From positions 1 through 18,879 of the forward strand of contig CAZXCQ010000104.1 of the NCBI GenBank assembly GCA_964639275.1: a stretch of DNA of 18,879 bases, written 5' to 3'. The stretch comes from CAZXCQ01 sp964639275. Its GTDB lineage: Bacteria; Desulfobacterota; DSM-4660; Desulfatiglandales; Desulfatiglandaceae. This document shows, piece after piece, positions 6,431 to 13,994 of this stretch (position 1 is its first letter; each line of letters starts with the position of its first letter). Under the pieces are notes generated by a model that did not search any database, was not told the origin of the DNA, and worked only from the letters and a program-made list of their open reading frames with translations. The position numbers were made by a program, and so were the translations under genes.

Positions 6431-7554
6431 CAATCAAAGTCATAATAAAGGGGGTTCTTTGTGAGGACCCTCGGGCCACCATTTTCAATCACCACCATTT
6501 CCTCAAGCCTGACCCCCCCCTTGCCCGGGAGATAGATCCCCGGTTCCACCGTGACGACCATTCCATTTTTGAGACTGACCGGTTTCCTGGGGCCGAGCCT
6601 GGGTCTTTCATGGGTTGCCAGTCCCACACCATGACCAAGGCCGTGCCCAAAGAACTCTCCAAACCCCTCATCCCTGATGATCTGCCTGGCGATGGCGTCA
6701 GGGTGGGTGCTGTCTACGCCCGGTTGCACCTCTTTCAAGGCAGCAAGCTGGGCCTGGCGGACGGTCCGGTATACCCTCTTTAGTTCGGGTGGGGGGGTGC
6801 CCAGAAAGACCGTTCGGGTTATGTCGGAGCAATATCCCTTTAGTCTGACCCCCAGATCCAATACGATCGGTTCATTGACCCTGATCTTTCGCTCCGTGGG
6901 CTCTGCATGGGGCAATGCGCTGTTTGGGCCGGATGCCACTATTGATGGAAATGCCAGTCCATCCGCCCCTGCCTCCCGACAAAGCCCTTCAATCTGCCAC
7001 GCCACTTCCCTTTCGGTGAGGCCGGGCCTGAGCTGGCCGGTGACCTCTTCGAGGAGCGCCGAGACCAGATTGGCCGAAGCCCCCAGGGCCTTGATCTCTG
7101 CGGCATCTTTTATCTCTCTCAATCCCTCCACCAATCCGTCCAGCGGTATGAGGGCAACCGGGGGAGAAAGGGATTCAAGGCCTATTTTTAGTCTCCGGTG
7201 GAGACCCCATATGAGATGGTCCTGTTCAAAACCCAGCCTTTCCACTCCGAGTCGATGCACCAGATGAGGGAAATCCTCGACCAGATCCTGGCTTAGGGTC
7301 TCGACTTGAAAACCGACAGCCTCCTCCTGGGCCTCAAGGGTGTACCTGGAGTCGGTGATCAAAACCCGATGGGTCTGGTCGATCAGGAGGGAGCCCGAAG
7401 ATTCCGTAAGTTGATGATCTCCTGCCTTGAATCCAGACAGGTACCGTCTGTTTTCGGGCTGGATGATCCATGCGGCACCCGAATGGTGGAGCGGGGTCGC
7501 CTTGAGGCGTTTTCGAAAGGCGGTCAGGCGTTTTTGTAGGGTTGATTTCTGCAT
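6430..7554 (-). CDS. M24 family Xaa-Pro aminopeptidase
   Basis: A 374-residue Xaa-Pro dipeptidase/aminopeptidase with an N-terminal creatinase-like domain (about 10-140) and a C-terminal pita-bread domain (about 150-365). The five metal ligands are visible: D233 in VLDLG, D244 in YCSDITRT, H308 in GHGLGHGVGL, E337 in VEPGIY and E351 in VRLEEM. Such cytosolic enzymes remove N-terminal residues that precede proline, using two Mn or Co ions. It is the first gene of the unit M24 peptidase, xerD, unknown protein, histidine kinase. The leader carries two perfect palindromes. PepP versus PepQ specificity is not decidable from sequence. Confidence 0.9.
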   Translation of the reverse strand: MQKSTLQKRLTAFRKRLKATPLHHSGAAWIIQPENRRYLSGFKAGDHQLTESSGSLLIDQTHRVLITDSRYTLEAQEEAVGFQVETLSQDLVEDFPHLVHRLGVERLGFEQDHLIWGLHRRLKIGLESLSPPVALIPLDGLVEGLREIKDAAEIKALGASANLVSALLEEVTGQLRPGLTEREVAWQIEGLCREAGADGLAFPSIVASGPNSALPHAEPTERKIRVNEPIVLDLGVRLKGYCSDITRTVFLGTPPPELKRVYRTVRQAQLAALKEVQPGVDSTHPDAIARQIIRDEGFGEFFGHGLGHGVGLATHERPRLGPRKPVSLKNGMVVTVEPGIYLPGKGGVRLEEMVVIENGGPRVLTKNPLYYDFD

Positions 7555-7560
7555 ATTTCT

Positions 7561-7599
7561 AAGGATATCCTTTGATTGCTGTCAGTTGATGGTCATCAA
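7561..7599. promoter_or_regulatory. Two palindromes in the leader of the M24 peptidase gene
   Basis: AAGGATATCCTT (7561-7572) is a perfect 12-base palindrome beginning 6 bases above the start codon and includes the only Shine-Dalgarno-like AAGGA. TTGATG-GT-CATCAA (7586-7599) is a second dyad 13 bases further up. Both lie between the predicted promoter and the ATG, so they could be operator sites or affect translation. Confidence 0.3.
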
Positions 7600-7638
7600 G
7601 ACTGGAGGACCGATTCGATGAGCGCCTTTGGTCTTCAG

Positions 7639-7667
7639 ATCTTATCAGAGTCGTTTCTGGATTGCAA
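7639..7667 (-). promoter_or_regulatory. Predicted promoter of the M24 peptidase-xerD-kinase unit
   Basis: On the minus strand TTGCAA (7667-7662) and TAAGAT (7644-7639) are separated by 17 bases, directly after the stop codon of the MFS gene. This gives a leader of about 75 bases. Confidence 0.5.
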
Positions 7668-7669
7668 TT

Positions 7670-8944
7670 TTACCTCAACACTTTCTTGCGGCCCAGCGAA
7701 ACGGGTTGCTCATCTTCTCCCTTGTTGTCCCTGGTGAAGAAGTAGAGGATAAAGGCAACACAGACGCAGGCTCCGCAGAGAAAAAAGGAGGCATGGAAGG
7801 CCTCGGGTCCGCGCGAGGCCTCCGGATAGAGGGACTGCATCAACGTTCCCGTCCCCTGAAGAAAGACCGCAGGCCCGATCATGGTAAAAAAATTGACGCC
7901 GGTCATGGCCGTGCCTGCCATTTCCAGCGGCATCAGTTCCTTTATCTGGGCATACATCAGGAGGCTTGTTGCGCGGAAAAAGCCAAAGGCAAAAAAGACC
8001 GAGGCAAGGAAGATCAGGCCGATCTCCACGGGAATAATGGCCAGGACAATGAGACTGAGAAAAAGGACCAGCAGACCAAGGGATACAATGGCCCTGCGGG
8101 TTTTGAAGAGCCTGTCGGACAAGGCACCCCAGACAGGCCCCCCCAGGATCATTCCAAAATTCATCAGGAGGATGAGATTTCCTGACGTCACCGGCGATAA
8201 CCCCTGGACCTCCATGAGATAAGGACCAGCCCAGAGCACCTGAAGTGAGGCAAACACGCCGTAACTGACAAAGGTCCCAAAAGAGATGATCCAGTAGCTG
8301 CGATCTTTCAAGAGTATCCTCAGGGCGTCAAAGGCCTGGCCCAGTCCCGGCAAGACCTCATCCCCGTTTGAAACCACGGGGTCTTGCAGCGGCCGATCCC
8401 TTACAATCCCATAGAGCGCAAAGACTGCCAGGAGGTTTATGAGGGCAATAAGGCAAAAGGCCATGCGCCAGCCCATCTCCTGAACCAGGAGAACAAAGGG
8501 GGTTGTTGCCACCATGTTTCCTGCCGTACCAATGGAGAAGACTATGCCGGACAGGGTGGCAAAGCTTCGAGGGTCAAACCATATTGTGAGGAGTTTGAGG
8601 GTCCCCATCAGATTGCAGGCCATTCCAACCCCCAGCAGGATTCGCCCGATCATTCCCACGGTCATTGAATCGGCCCAGGCAAAGATCAGTGCCCCTGCGA
8701 CGCCTACGAGGGAAAGGCCGGTCATTGTGCGTCTGGCCCCCACCTTGTCCAGGAACATGCTAAGGGGGATCTGGGTAATGGCAAAGGCGTAAAAAAAGGC
8801 GGCAGAGATCAGGCCGAGGCCCTTTGTGTCAAGATGCAGGTCCTGCAACAATTGCGGGGCGATAACCGCATTTGACGCCCTGTAAAACTGGGAGATGAAA
8901 AAGGTGGATGATGTTATGGTAAAGATTGCCCAGCGACGGTGCAT
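7670..8944 (-). CDS. Major facilitator superfamily transporter
   Basis: A 424-residue integral membrane protein with about 12 predicted hydrophobic helices in two six-helix halves joined by a hydrophilic loop (RDRPLQDPVVSNGDEVLPGL near 185-205). The loop after helix 2 reads FLDKVGARRTM, the MFS motif A in a degenerate form, and GRILLGVGMACN follows in helix 4. It would carry a small solute across the inner membrane; the substrate cannot be deduced. The first residues (WAIFTITSSTFFISQFYRAS) resemble anion/organic-acid porter-like MFS proteins of anaerobes. ATG 8944 is chosen over ATG 8959 because GGGAG stands 5 bases before it. The gene is followed directly by the promoter of the next unit, so it is probably monocistronic. 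Confidence 0.88.
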   Translation of the reverse strand: MHRRWAIFTITSSTFFISQFYRASNAVIAPQLLQDLHLDTKGLGLISAAFFYAFAITQIPLSMFLDKVGARRTMTGLSLVGVAGALIFAWADSMTVGMIGRILLGVGMACNLMGTLKLLTIWFDPRSFATLSGIVFSIGTAGNMVATTPFVLLVQEMGWRMAFCLIALINLLAVFALYGIVRDRPLQDPVVSNGDEVLPGLGQAFDALRILLKDRSYWIISFGTFVSYGVFASLQVLWAGPYLMEVQGLSPVTSGNLILLMNFGMILGGPVWGALSDRLFKTRRAIVSLGLLVLFLSLIVLAIIPVEIGLIFLASVFFAFGFFRATSLLMYAQIKELMPLEMAGTAMTGVNFFTMIGPAVFLQGTGTLMQSLYPEASRGPEAFHASFFLCGACVCVAFILYFFTRDNKGEDEQPVSLGRKKVLR

Positions 8945-8969
8945 GGTATCTCCCGGCATCTAAATCATT

Positions 8970-8999
8970 CCTTAACCCCTGAAGGCTTCAGGCCAACAA
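8970..8999 (-). promoter_or_regulatory. Candidate MFS promoter with a palindromic operator in its spacer
   Basis: On the minus strand TTGTTG (8999-8994) and TTAAGG (8975-8970) are 18 bases apart. The spacer is nearly filled by a perfect 15-base palindrome, CCTGAAG-G-CTTCAGG on the plus strand (8978-8992). A repressor bound there would block RNA polymerase. Both promoter boxes are weak matches. Confidence 0.45.
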
Positions 9000-9180
9000 G
9001 GCGCCGGTAACATCCCCGGAGCCATCCGAGGCGGCGGAAAGGCATAGGTTTCCTTGGAGTTGAAACCTTTCTTGATCCAGGAGATATATTTTAGTGGGGG
9101 TTTCCAGGTCAAGCCAAAACCTGTCTGTCAAGGGCGCCAGGGGGTAAGCGCCGCGGCAATCTGACGAGGCTGATTGGTCG
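9000..9180. other. Intergenic region between divergent MFS and TPR genes
   Basis: No ORF with coding character is seen. A 7-bp inverted repeat AGGTTTC (9046-9052) / GAAACCT (9062-9068) with a 9-base loop occurs. It is not followed by a clear T-run, so a terminator role is doubtful. Confidence 0.35.
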
Positions 9181-9209
9181 TTGACACTGAACGGTGCTTG
9201 ACTTATAGT
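9181..9209 (+). promoter_or_regulatory. Strong sigma70-like promoter of the TPR gene
   Basis: A perfect TTGACA (9181-9186), 17-base spacer and TATAGT (9204-9209) predict a start near 9216 and a leader of about 95 bases. AGGAGGG (9300-9306) then precedes the ATG at 9310. Confidence 0.75.
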
Positions 9210-9309
9210 TCTTTAAGCAATCGTAGGTCGTTACCCTTCACCCAGTGACCGAGCAGAAAATGTCATTCGGGGCAAGACTTTTTTGGTAAGGATGTTTCAA
9301 GGAGGGCAC

Positions 9310-9764
9310 ATGATTTCAAAGAGATTCTTGCGTACTCCTCTGGTGATAGCAATTCCATTGGCTGTTTTGGTCCTTTTTCTCTTTCAGGCGGTCCACGCGC
9401 AGGAGACGGCAGGACCCCAGATTGATCATGTCCAAGAGGGGGTAAAGGCCTTTGATGAGGCCTTCTACCATCTGGAACCCAAGGGGAAGAGGGCGCAGGC
9501 ATCCCAGAAGTACGGGCAGGCAATCGGGGAGTTTAAGAAGGCGATCGAGTTTGACGAGAACAACGTTGAGGCCCACCTGAGACTGGCCAGGGTCTATTAT
9601 GTGCAAAAGAGGTTCTCCCAGGCGGCCGAGGAATACAAAAAGGTCACGGCGCTGACGCCGTATGACGTCAACGCATATCTGAAGCTGGCACTGGCCTATG
9701 AGAGGCTCGGCAGATATCCCGATGCCATCAAAGAGCTGGAAAAGGCCAAGGGCTATACCGAAAA
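9310..9764 (+). CDS. Secreted tetratricopeptide-repeat protein, 3' end lost in assembly gap
   Basis: The visible 151 residues begin with a signal peptide: MISKRF, a hydrophobic core, and the likely cleavage site VHA-QE near residue 31. At least two to three TPR units follow from about residue 65 (AIGEFKKAIEFDENNVEAHL; AAEEYKKVTALTPYDVNAYL; LALAYERLGRYPDAIKELEK). TPR proteins in the periplasm serve as scaffolds in assembly or secretion complexes. ATG 9310 is chosen because AGGAGGG precedes it at 3 bases; an in-frame TTG at 9283 has none. The reading frame continues through the N block into a phosphoesterase only because the placeholder length keeps frame, so the two should not be treated as one protein. 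Confidence 0.8.
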
Positions 9765-9864
9765 NNNNNNNNNNNNNNNNNNNNNNNNNNNNNNNNNNNN
9801 NNNNNNNNNNNNNNNNNNNNNNNNNNNNNNNNNNNNNNNNNNNNNNNNNNNNNNNNNNNNNNNN
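9765..9864. other. Assembly gap of 100 N
   Basis: A run of exactly 100 N, the conventional placeholder for a gap of unknown size. The end of the TPR gene, the start of the phosphoesterase gene and possibly more genes are missing here. Confidence 0.97.
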
Positions 9865-11169
9865 CCGGGGTCTGTGTTCTTGCCCCTTTTTCTTTTCTGT
9901 CTGTTGAGTCCCGGTTTTGTGGTGGCGAGCGATCCAAAGTCTGCCACCTACTGTCCGGATAATGATAAGGTCTTTTGGTTTATCGTTGCCTCCGACACCC
10001 ACATCGGGATGAAAGGAAGTGAAGATCGGGATAACTTGAGATGGCTCATCACGGAGGCCAGGAATGCAATCAACCCCCAATTTATCGTGGTAGCAGGGGA
10101 TCTGACCGATTCAACCTATGGAAACGCCCTCGGGATACCGGATGGTCCGCACAAGGAAGAATGGGAGGAGTACCGTCAGGTGCTGGAGGCCAACGGGATT
10201 GACGCCACTTTCTATTATGACATCGCTGGCAATCATGATGCGTATAATGACAAGAATCTATCCTATTATCTAAACTACTCGATCCAGGGGAAGGCCACCG
10301 GCCAAACACAGATATCCTGGACCAGGAATTTTGCTTATGGAAAGTATTACTTCTTGGGGGTGTGTACAGCGGGGAATGATGGTGCGGGATTCAGCGTGGA
10401 CCCCCTTGACAATTTTGGGGACCATGCGGGGCTGGATGCGGGAGAGCTGGAGTTTATCAAGGCGGAACTGGAGGTCAACAAGGATGCGAATCTTAGCCTG
10501 ATATTTGGGCATCATCCATTAGAGAGAAAGAAATGGCCCCCGTCATCCTGGCCAGAGACCGCCCTGACCTATGGCGACGGGGAGTTTATTGGGATAATGA
10601 ATCTCTACAAGGTCCTCTCTTACACCTACGGGCACACGCATACCTACATCGAAGAGTTCTTTTCAAAACCCGAGACCGACGGTGTGATCTATCTCAATGT
10701 GGCATCCCTGGCCAAGTCCAGTGAGAACCAGTACAGCATCGTCGCCATAGATTGTAACGGCATCTCAATAACCCCCGAGAACGTGGGCGTCTGGCCCGCA
10801 GTCCTTATTACGGCACCTCTGGACAAGAACCTGGGGATTGAAAGCAATCCTTATACTTCAAACATCTCCCACTCGGGTTTAGGCCCGATCCGGGCGCTGG
10901 TGTTTGACAAGAATCCGGTTACCCGGGTTGAATACAGGATTGACTCCAAGGGGGACTGGTATCCCATGACAAGGGTCGACTCCAACCCCTATCTATGGGA
11001 GGCGGAATCGGTTGTCCCGTTGTGGGACGGCAGCCACAGTGTTGAGGTCAAGGCCACCGGATCGAGCACGCGGACAGACCGTGTACCCACCTCTTCGCCC
11101 GGGGGGGATGTTGGCTCAGATGGCGGGGGCGGCTGCTTCATTGATACGGCTGCCCATGGGTCTCCCTGA
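9865..11169 (+). CDS. Secreted calcineurin-like metallophosphoesterase with CFI-box C-terminus (5' end in gap)
   Basis: The visible 434 residues start inside a signal peptide (VFLPLFLFCLLSPGFVVA-SD). The phosphoesterase motifs follow in order: SDTHIG (D44, H46), VAGDLTDS (D79), AGNHDAY (N123, H124), FGHHPL, and YGHTHTY, which together form the binuclear metal site. After residue 300 comes a beta-rich Ig-like region (TRVEYRIDSKGDWYPMTRVD). The C-terminus is a Gly-rich linker and CFIDTAAHGSP, a CFI-box like those of deltaproteobacterial secreted proteins (usual form CFIATAAYGS). Here the protein stops right after the box; relatives usually continue with a hydrophobic tail. The substrate is unknown. 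Its own signal sequence argues that it is a gene separate from the TPR gene left of the gap. Confidence 0.85.
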   Translation, partial: PGSVFLPLFLFCLLSPGFVVASDPKSATYCPDNDKVFWFIVASDTHIGMKGSEDRDNLRWLITEARNAINPQFIVVAGDLTDSTYGNALGIPDGPHKEEWEEYRQVLEANGIDATFYYDIAGNHDAYNDKNLSYYLNYSIQGKATGQTQISWTRNFAYGKYYFLGVCTAGNDGAGFSVDPLDNFGDHAGLDAGELEFIKAELEVNKDANLSLIFGHHPLERKKWPPSSWPETALTYGDGEFIGIMNLYKVLSYTYGHTHTYIEEFFSKPETDGVIYLNVASLAKSSENQYSIVAIDCNGISITPENVGVWPAVLITAPLDKNLGIESNPYTSNISHSGLGPIRALVFDKNPVTRVEYRIDSKGDWYPMTRVDSNPYLWEAESVVPLWDGSHSVEVKATGSSTRTDRVPTSSPGGDVGSDGGGGCFIDTAAHGSP

Positions 11170-11222
11170 TCCGCGCAGCTTTTTTGCCCCTTCCTGCGAA
11201 CATCTAATAGGAGGAGTTTTGC

Positions 11223-11756
11223 GTGTTTATTTCTTTGATCCAGAAACGTCGGAGTATCAGAAGGTTTTTGGAAAAGCCGGTAGACCGGGAAAAGGTCGAT
11301 TTCTTGATTGAGGCAGCGCTTCGGGCGTTCTCCTCAAAGGGATCGAACCCATGGGAGTTTATTTTTGTCAGCGATAAGGCGACATTAGGGAGACTTTCAA
11401 GGGCCAAACCGCACGGGTCCGGGTTTCTGAAAAACGCCCCCCTGGGAATTGTCGTGTGCGCGGATCCCGAAAAGAGCACGGTGTGGATTGAGGACGCCAC
11501 CATTGCCTCGACATTTATTCTCCTGGCAGCAGAGTCCATTGGGCTTGGGGGCTGCTGGATACAGATCAGGGATAGAATGCACGATGACACCCGGAGCGCG
11601 GATGCCTATATCTCAGAGACCCTGAAGATCCCGGAAGGGATCAGGGTGGAGGCCATTATGGCCGTTGGTTACCCCCAAGAGAAAAAGGCCCCCCATGGCA
11701 AGGAGACGCTACAGTACGAAAAGATATCTTATGAGACTTACGGAAAAAGGGGATAG
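11223..11756 (+). CDS. Nitroreductase-family flavoprotein
   Basis: The 177-residue protein begins with the typical nitroreductase N-terminus (LIQKRRSIRRFLEKPVDREK), the phosphate-binding RRSIRRF for FMN, then SNPWEFIFVSD, a helix with IASTFILLAAESIGLGGCWI, and AIMAVGYP near the C-terminus. The family reduces nitro compounds, quinones or enoates with NAD(P)H as a homodimer. The physiological substrate is not evident. GTG 11223 is the start, with a very strong AGGAGGAG (11209-11216) 6 bases upstream. It lies 53 bases after the phosphoesterase and 21 before the J-domain gene, so the three are probably on one mRNA. Confidence 0.87.
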   Translation: MFISLIQKRRSIRRFLEKPVDREKVDFLIEAALRAFSSKGSNPWEFIFVSDKATLGRLSRAKPHGSGFLKNAPLGIVVCADPEKSTVWIEDATIASTFILLAAESIGLGGCWIQIRDRMHDDTRSADAYISETLKIPEGIRVEAIMAVGYPQEKKAPHGKETLQYEKISYETYGKRG

Positions 11757-11777
11757 AGCCAAAAAGAAGGGGATCCT

Positions 11778-12599
11778 GTGTCACAAAAGGACTACTACGA
11801 AATCCTGGGGGTGAGTCAAAAGGCCACTCAACAAGAGATCAAGAACGTCTACCGTGGACTGGCCTTTCAATATCACCCGGATCGGAACAAGGAAGATCCA
11901 CAGGCCGCAGAAAGGATGAAGGAGATAAACGAATCCTATGCGGTTCTTTCAGACCAGAAGAAGAGGCGCGAATATGACGCCCTGAGGGATCGATTTGGGT
12001 CCTCCGCCTACGGTGAGTTCAGGCAGAACTACTCTGAACAGGACATCTTCAGGGGGTCTGACATAAACCAGGTCTTTGAGGAGATAAGCCGGGTATTTGG
12101 ATTCAGGGGTTTTGAGGATATCTTCAGGGAATCCTATGGGTCAGGATTTGAGAGCTATGAATTTCGGAGGCCGGGGTTCTTTGGCAGAGGGTTTGTCTTC
12201 AAGACACCCTATGGACGGGGATCCAATGATGATACACGTCCTTCACCGGGTGGGGGGCTGGGTCGGCTGGTCAGGCTGGGCCTCAAAAAGATGTGGGGGG
12301 TGGAACTCCCCGAAAAGGGCAGGGACTGGCACGATGTGATTACCCTTTCCCCCCATCTGGCCCGGGAGGGCGGCAAGATTCAATATGTGCACCGCAGGAA
12401 GTCAAAGGAGCTGGTGGTCAGGATCCCAGCCGGTATCAGGGCAGGGCAGGTGATCAGACTGCGCGGGATGGGAGGTGATGGGAAGGGTGGGGGAGAGCCG
12501 GGAGATCTCTTTATCAAGGTGCGAATAAGAGGTGCGTTTTTTCAAAAGTTGAGGGACTTTGTGAGACGTCTTCTTGGAACCAAGATTTCGTATTCCTGA
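11778..12599 (+). CDS. DnaJ/CbpA-like J-domain co-chaperone without zinc finger
   Basis: A 273-residue J-domain protein. Residues 4-70 are the J domain with HPD at 33-35, which stimulates DnaK ATPase. Residues 75-165 form a Gly/Phe-rich linker with GFEDIFRESYGSGFESYEF. From about 185 a shortened DnaJ C-terminal domain follows (VVRIPAGIRAGQVIRLRGMG and GDLFIKVRI). The CxxCxGxG zinc repeats of DnaJ are missing, as in CbpA, and only one peptide-binding subdomain seems present, so it is a specialised co-chaperone. The start is GTG 11778. The neighbouring Spy-like periplasmic gene suggests a shared stress role, though the J protein itself should be cytosolic. Confidence 0.88.
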   Translation: MSQKDYYEILGVSQKATQQEIKNVYRGLAFQYHPDRNKEDPQAAERMKEINESYAVLSDQKKRREYDALRDRFGSSAYGEFRQNYSEQDIFRGSDINQVFEEISRVFGFRGFEDIFRESYGSGFESYEFRRPGFFGRGFVFKTPYGRGSNDDTRPSPGGGLGRLVRLGLKKMWGVELPEKGRDWHDVITLSPHLAREGGKIQYVHRRKSKELVVRIPAGIRAGQVIRLRGMGGDGKGGGEPGDLFIKVRIRGAFFQKLRDFVRRLLGTKISYS

Positions 12600-12633
12600 G
12601 GAGACTGCCGAGAGGGTGAGGGAGGAAAAGAAA

Positions 12634-13113
12634 ATGAAAAGGATGGCTATTCTTGGGGCGCTGATGATTCTGGTGGCCTCGACCACCTGGGTGATGGCAG
12701 GTCCTTTGAGCCCCGGTTGTGGGGGGGCACAGGGCGGATGGATGGGGGCACAAGCCCTTTCGACGCTGGATCTGACGGCGGATCAGGCAGAAAAGATCCG
12801 GTCCCTAAGGGAATCCCTGATAAAGGAGATCAGCCCCATCCGTCTCAAGATGTTTGACAAGAGGGCGGAACTGAGACTGCTGTGGATGCAGACAAACCTT
12901 GATTCCAAAAAGATCAAGGCCACGCAAAAGGAACTGATGGATATCTGGGGGCAGATTCGCGAAAAGATCACAGACTTCCGGCTGGCTGTTCGGAGTGTCT
13001 TGACCCCTGAGCAGGTCTCGCAACTCCTTGCCCGCGGGCTCTGGCAGGGCAGAGGCCCAGGTGGCTGGAGAGAAGGCGGCAGCCCTCCGTGCTGGGGCAG
13101 GAGGGGCTTTTAG
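12634..13113 (+). CDS. Spy/CpxP-like LTXXQ periplasmic protein
   Basis: A 159-residue exported protein: signal peptide MKRMAILGALMILVASTTWV with cleavage after MA-G, then a helical body with two LTXXQ-type motifs, LTADQ (about 49) and LTPEQ (about 127), which define the Spy/CpxP/ZraP family of periplasmic chaperones and metal sensors. The tail is rich in Gly, Trp and Arg (QGRGPGGWREGG) with one Cys, and another Cys stands near residue 29 (SPGCGG). A metal-binding role is possible but unproven. ATG 12634 has GGGAGG 8 bases upstream. The gene follows the J-domain gene by 34 bases and overlaps the convergent ThiF-like gene by 4 bases. Confidence 0.82.
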   Translation: MKRMAILGALMILVASTTWVMAGPLSPGCGGAQGGWMGAQALSTLDLTADQAEKIRSLRESLIKEISPIRLKMFDKRAELRLLWMQTNLDSKKIKATQKELMDIWGQIREKITDFRLAVRSVLTPEQVSQLLARGLWQGRGPGGWREGGSPPCWGRRGF

Positions 13114-13991
13114 TCATCCCTTGTCTCAAATGAAAATTCATTGATCTGAGTGGTTTCCATATCCACATGGATCATGGCATTGCGGAGGGGCCTTCCTCGT
13201 CCCAGGATGATCTTTATGGCCTCCATTGCCTGCAGGGTACCGATCAGGGAGGGTGCCAGCGTGGGGATACCCAGGACCGATTCCGGGCTTTTTGATCTAT
13301 CTACCTTTACCCGCCTGTCTCCATAAAGGTTTTTGAGCCCCGGATCGTGGGGGAATATGGTCATCAATTGGCCTTCAAAACCAGCCAGTGCACCATGAAC
13401 TAGGGGAATGCCAAGCCCCCTGGCCGCATCTTCCAGCAGGAAGCGATCCGGCACATTGTCAAGGGCATCGACAATAACATCGGATCCTTTGAGTAGTCCA
13501 GGGGCGTTGGAGGGGTCCAGTCTGGCCTGTTTTGGAAGGACCTCAACGGCCGGGTTGATCGCAGTCACCGCGGCCACCGCTTCCTCCGTTTTGGGCCTAC
13601 CAAGGGCATTTCCGCTACACAATGCCTGACGGTTGAGGTTGCTCTCGTCAAAGAGATCCTGATCCACCACCACAAGACGGCCGATCCCGATCCTCGCCAG
13701 GAGCAAGATGACATGCCCCCCCAGTCCACCCGCACCCACCACGGCCACCTGGGATTGGGCGAGCCTCAATTGCTCTTTTGGGGAGATGATTTCCCTGTTG
13801 CGGATGTAGCGGTGGGGAGAGATCCCCAGGGCCAAGGCCTCGCAATAGACCTTGTGCATGCTGCCCCCGCATTTCTCGGCGATCTTTGATGCCTGGCGAT
13901 CATCCAGGATCTCGACCGACCGGCCAGCAGGGTCTTTGACTTTTCTGGATTTCTCCTTGAGCAGGCCGCGGATAGAGATCTGTTCGCCCAA
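13110..13991 (-). CDS. MoeB/ThiF/HesA-type adenylating (E1-like) enzyme of the oxidoreductase cofactor operon
   Basis: A 293-residue protein with the E1-like Rossmann fold: ATP loop VVGAGGLGG (84-92), D110 at the end of strand 2, NLNRQ (118-122) with the arginine finger, K134, and DALDNVPDR (175-183). It should adenylate the C-terminal glycine of a MoaD-like protein so that sulfur can be added. A 70-residue N-terminal extension precedes the fold. Only C41, C50 and C125 exist: both CxxC zinc pairs of MoeB and the ThiF active-site cysteine are missing. It begins with TTG 13991, 3 bases after the previous stop and preceded by GGAGGGG. It is the last gene of the operon with two MoaD-like genes, divergent from the oxidoreductase. 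Confidence 0.85.
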   Translation of the reverse strand: MGEQISIRGLLKEKSRKVKDPAGRSVEILDDRQASKIAEKCGGSMHKVYCEALALGISPHRYIRNREIISPKEQLRLAQSQVAVVGAGGLGGHVILLLARIGIGRLVVVDQDLFDESNLNRQALCSGNALGRPKTEEAVAAVTAINPAVEVLPKQARLDPSNAPGLLKGSDVIVDALDNVPDRFLLEDAARGLGIPLVHGALAGFEGQLMTIFPHDPGLKNLYGDRRVKVDRSKSPESVLGIPTLAPSLIGTLQAMEAIKIILGRGRPLRNAMIHVDMETTQINEFSFETRDD

Positions 13992-13994
13992 ACT

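Noticed and set aside
6677..7267. Plus-strand ORF of 196 codons
   Set aside because: It is antisense to the M24 peptidase with its full set of metal ligands, and lacks family features.
7628..8185. Plus-strand ORF of 185 codons
   Set aside because: It is antisense to the MFS gene; its charged low-complexity sequence mirrors membrane-helix codons.
9316..10080. Minus-strand ORF of 254 codons through the N block
   Set aside because: It is antisense to the TPR and phosphoesterase genes and is joined by the gap placeholder.
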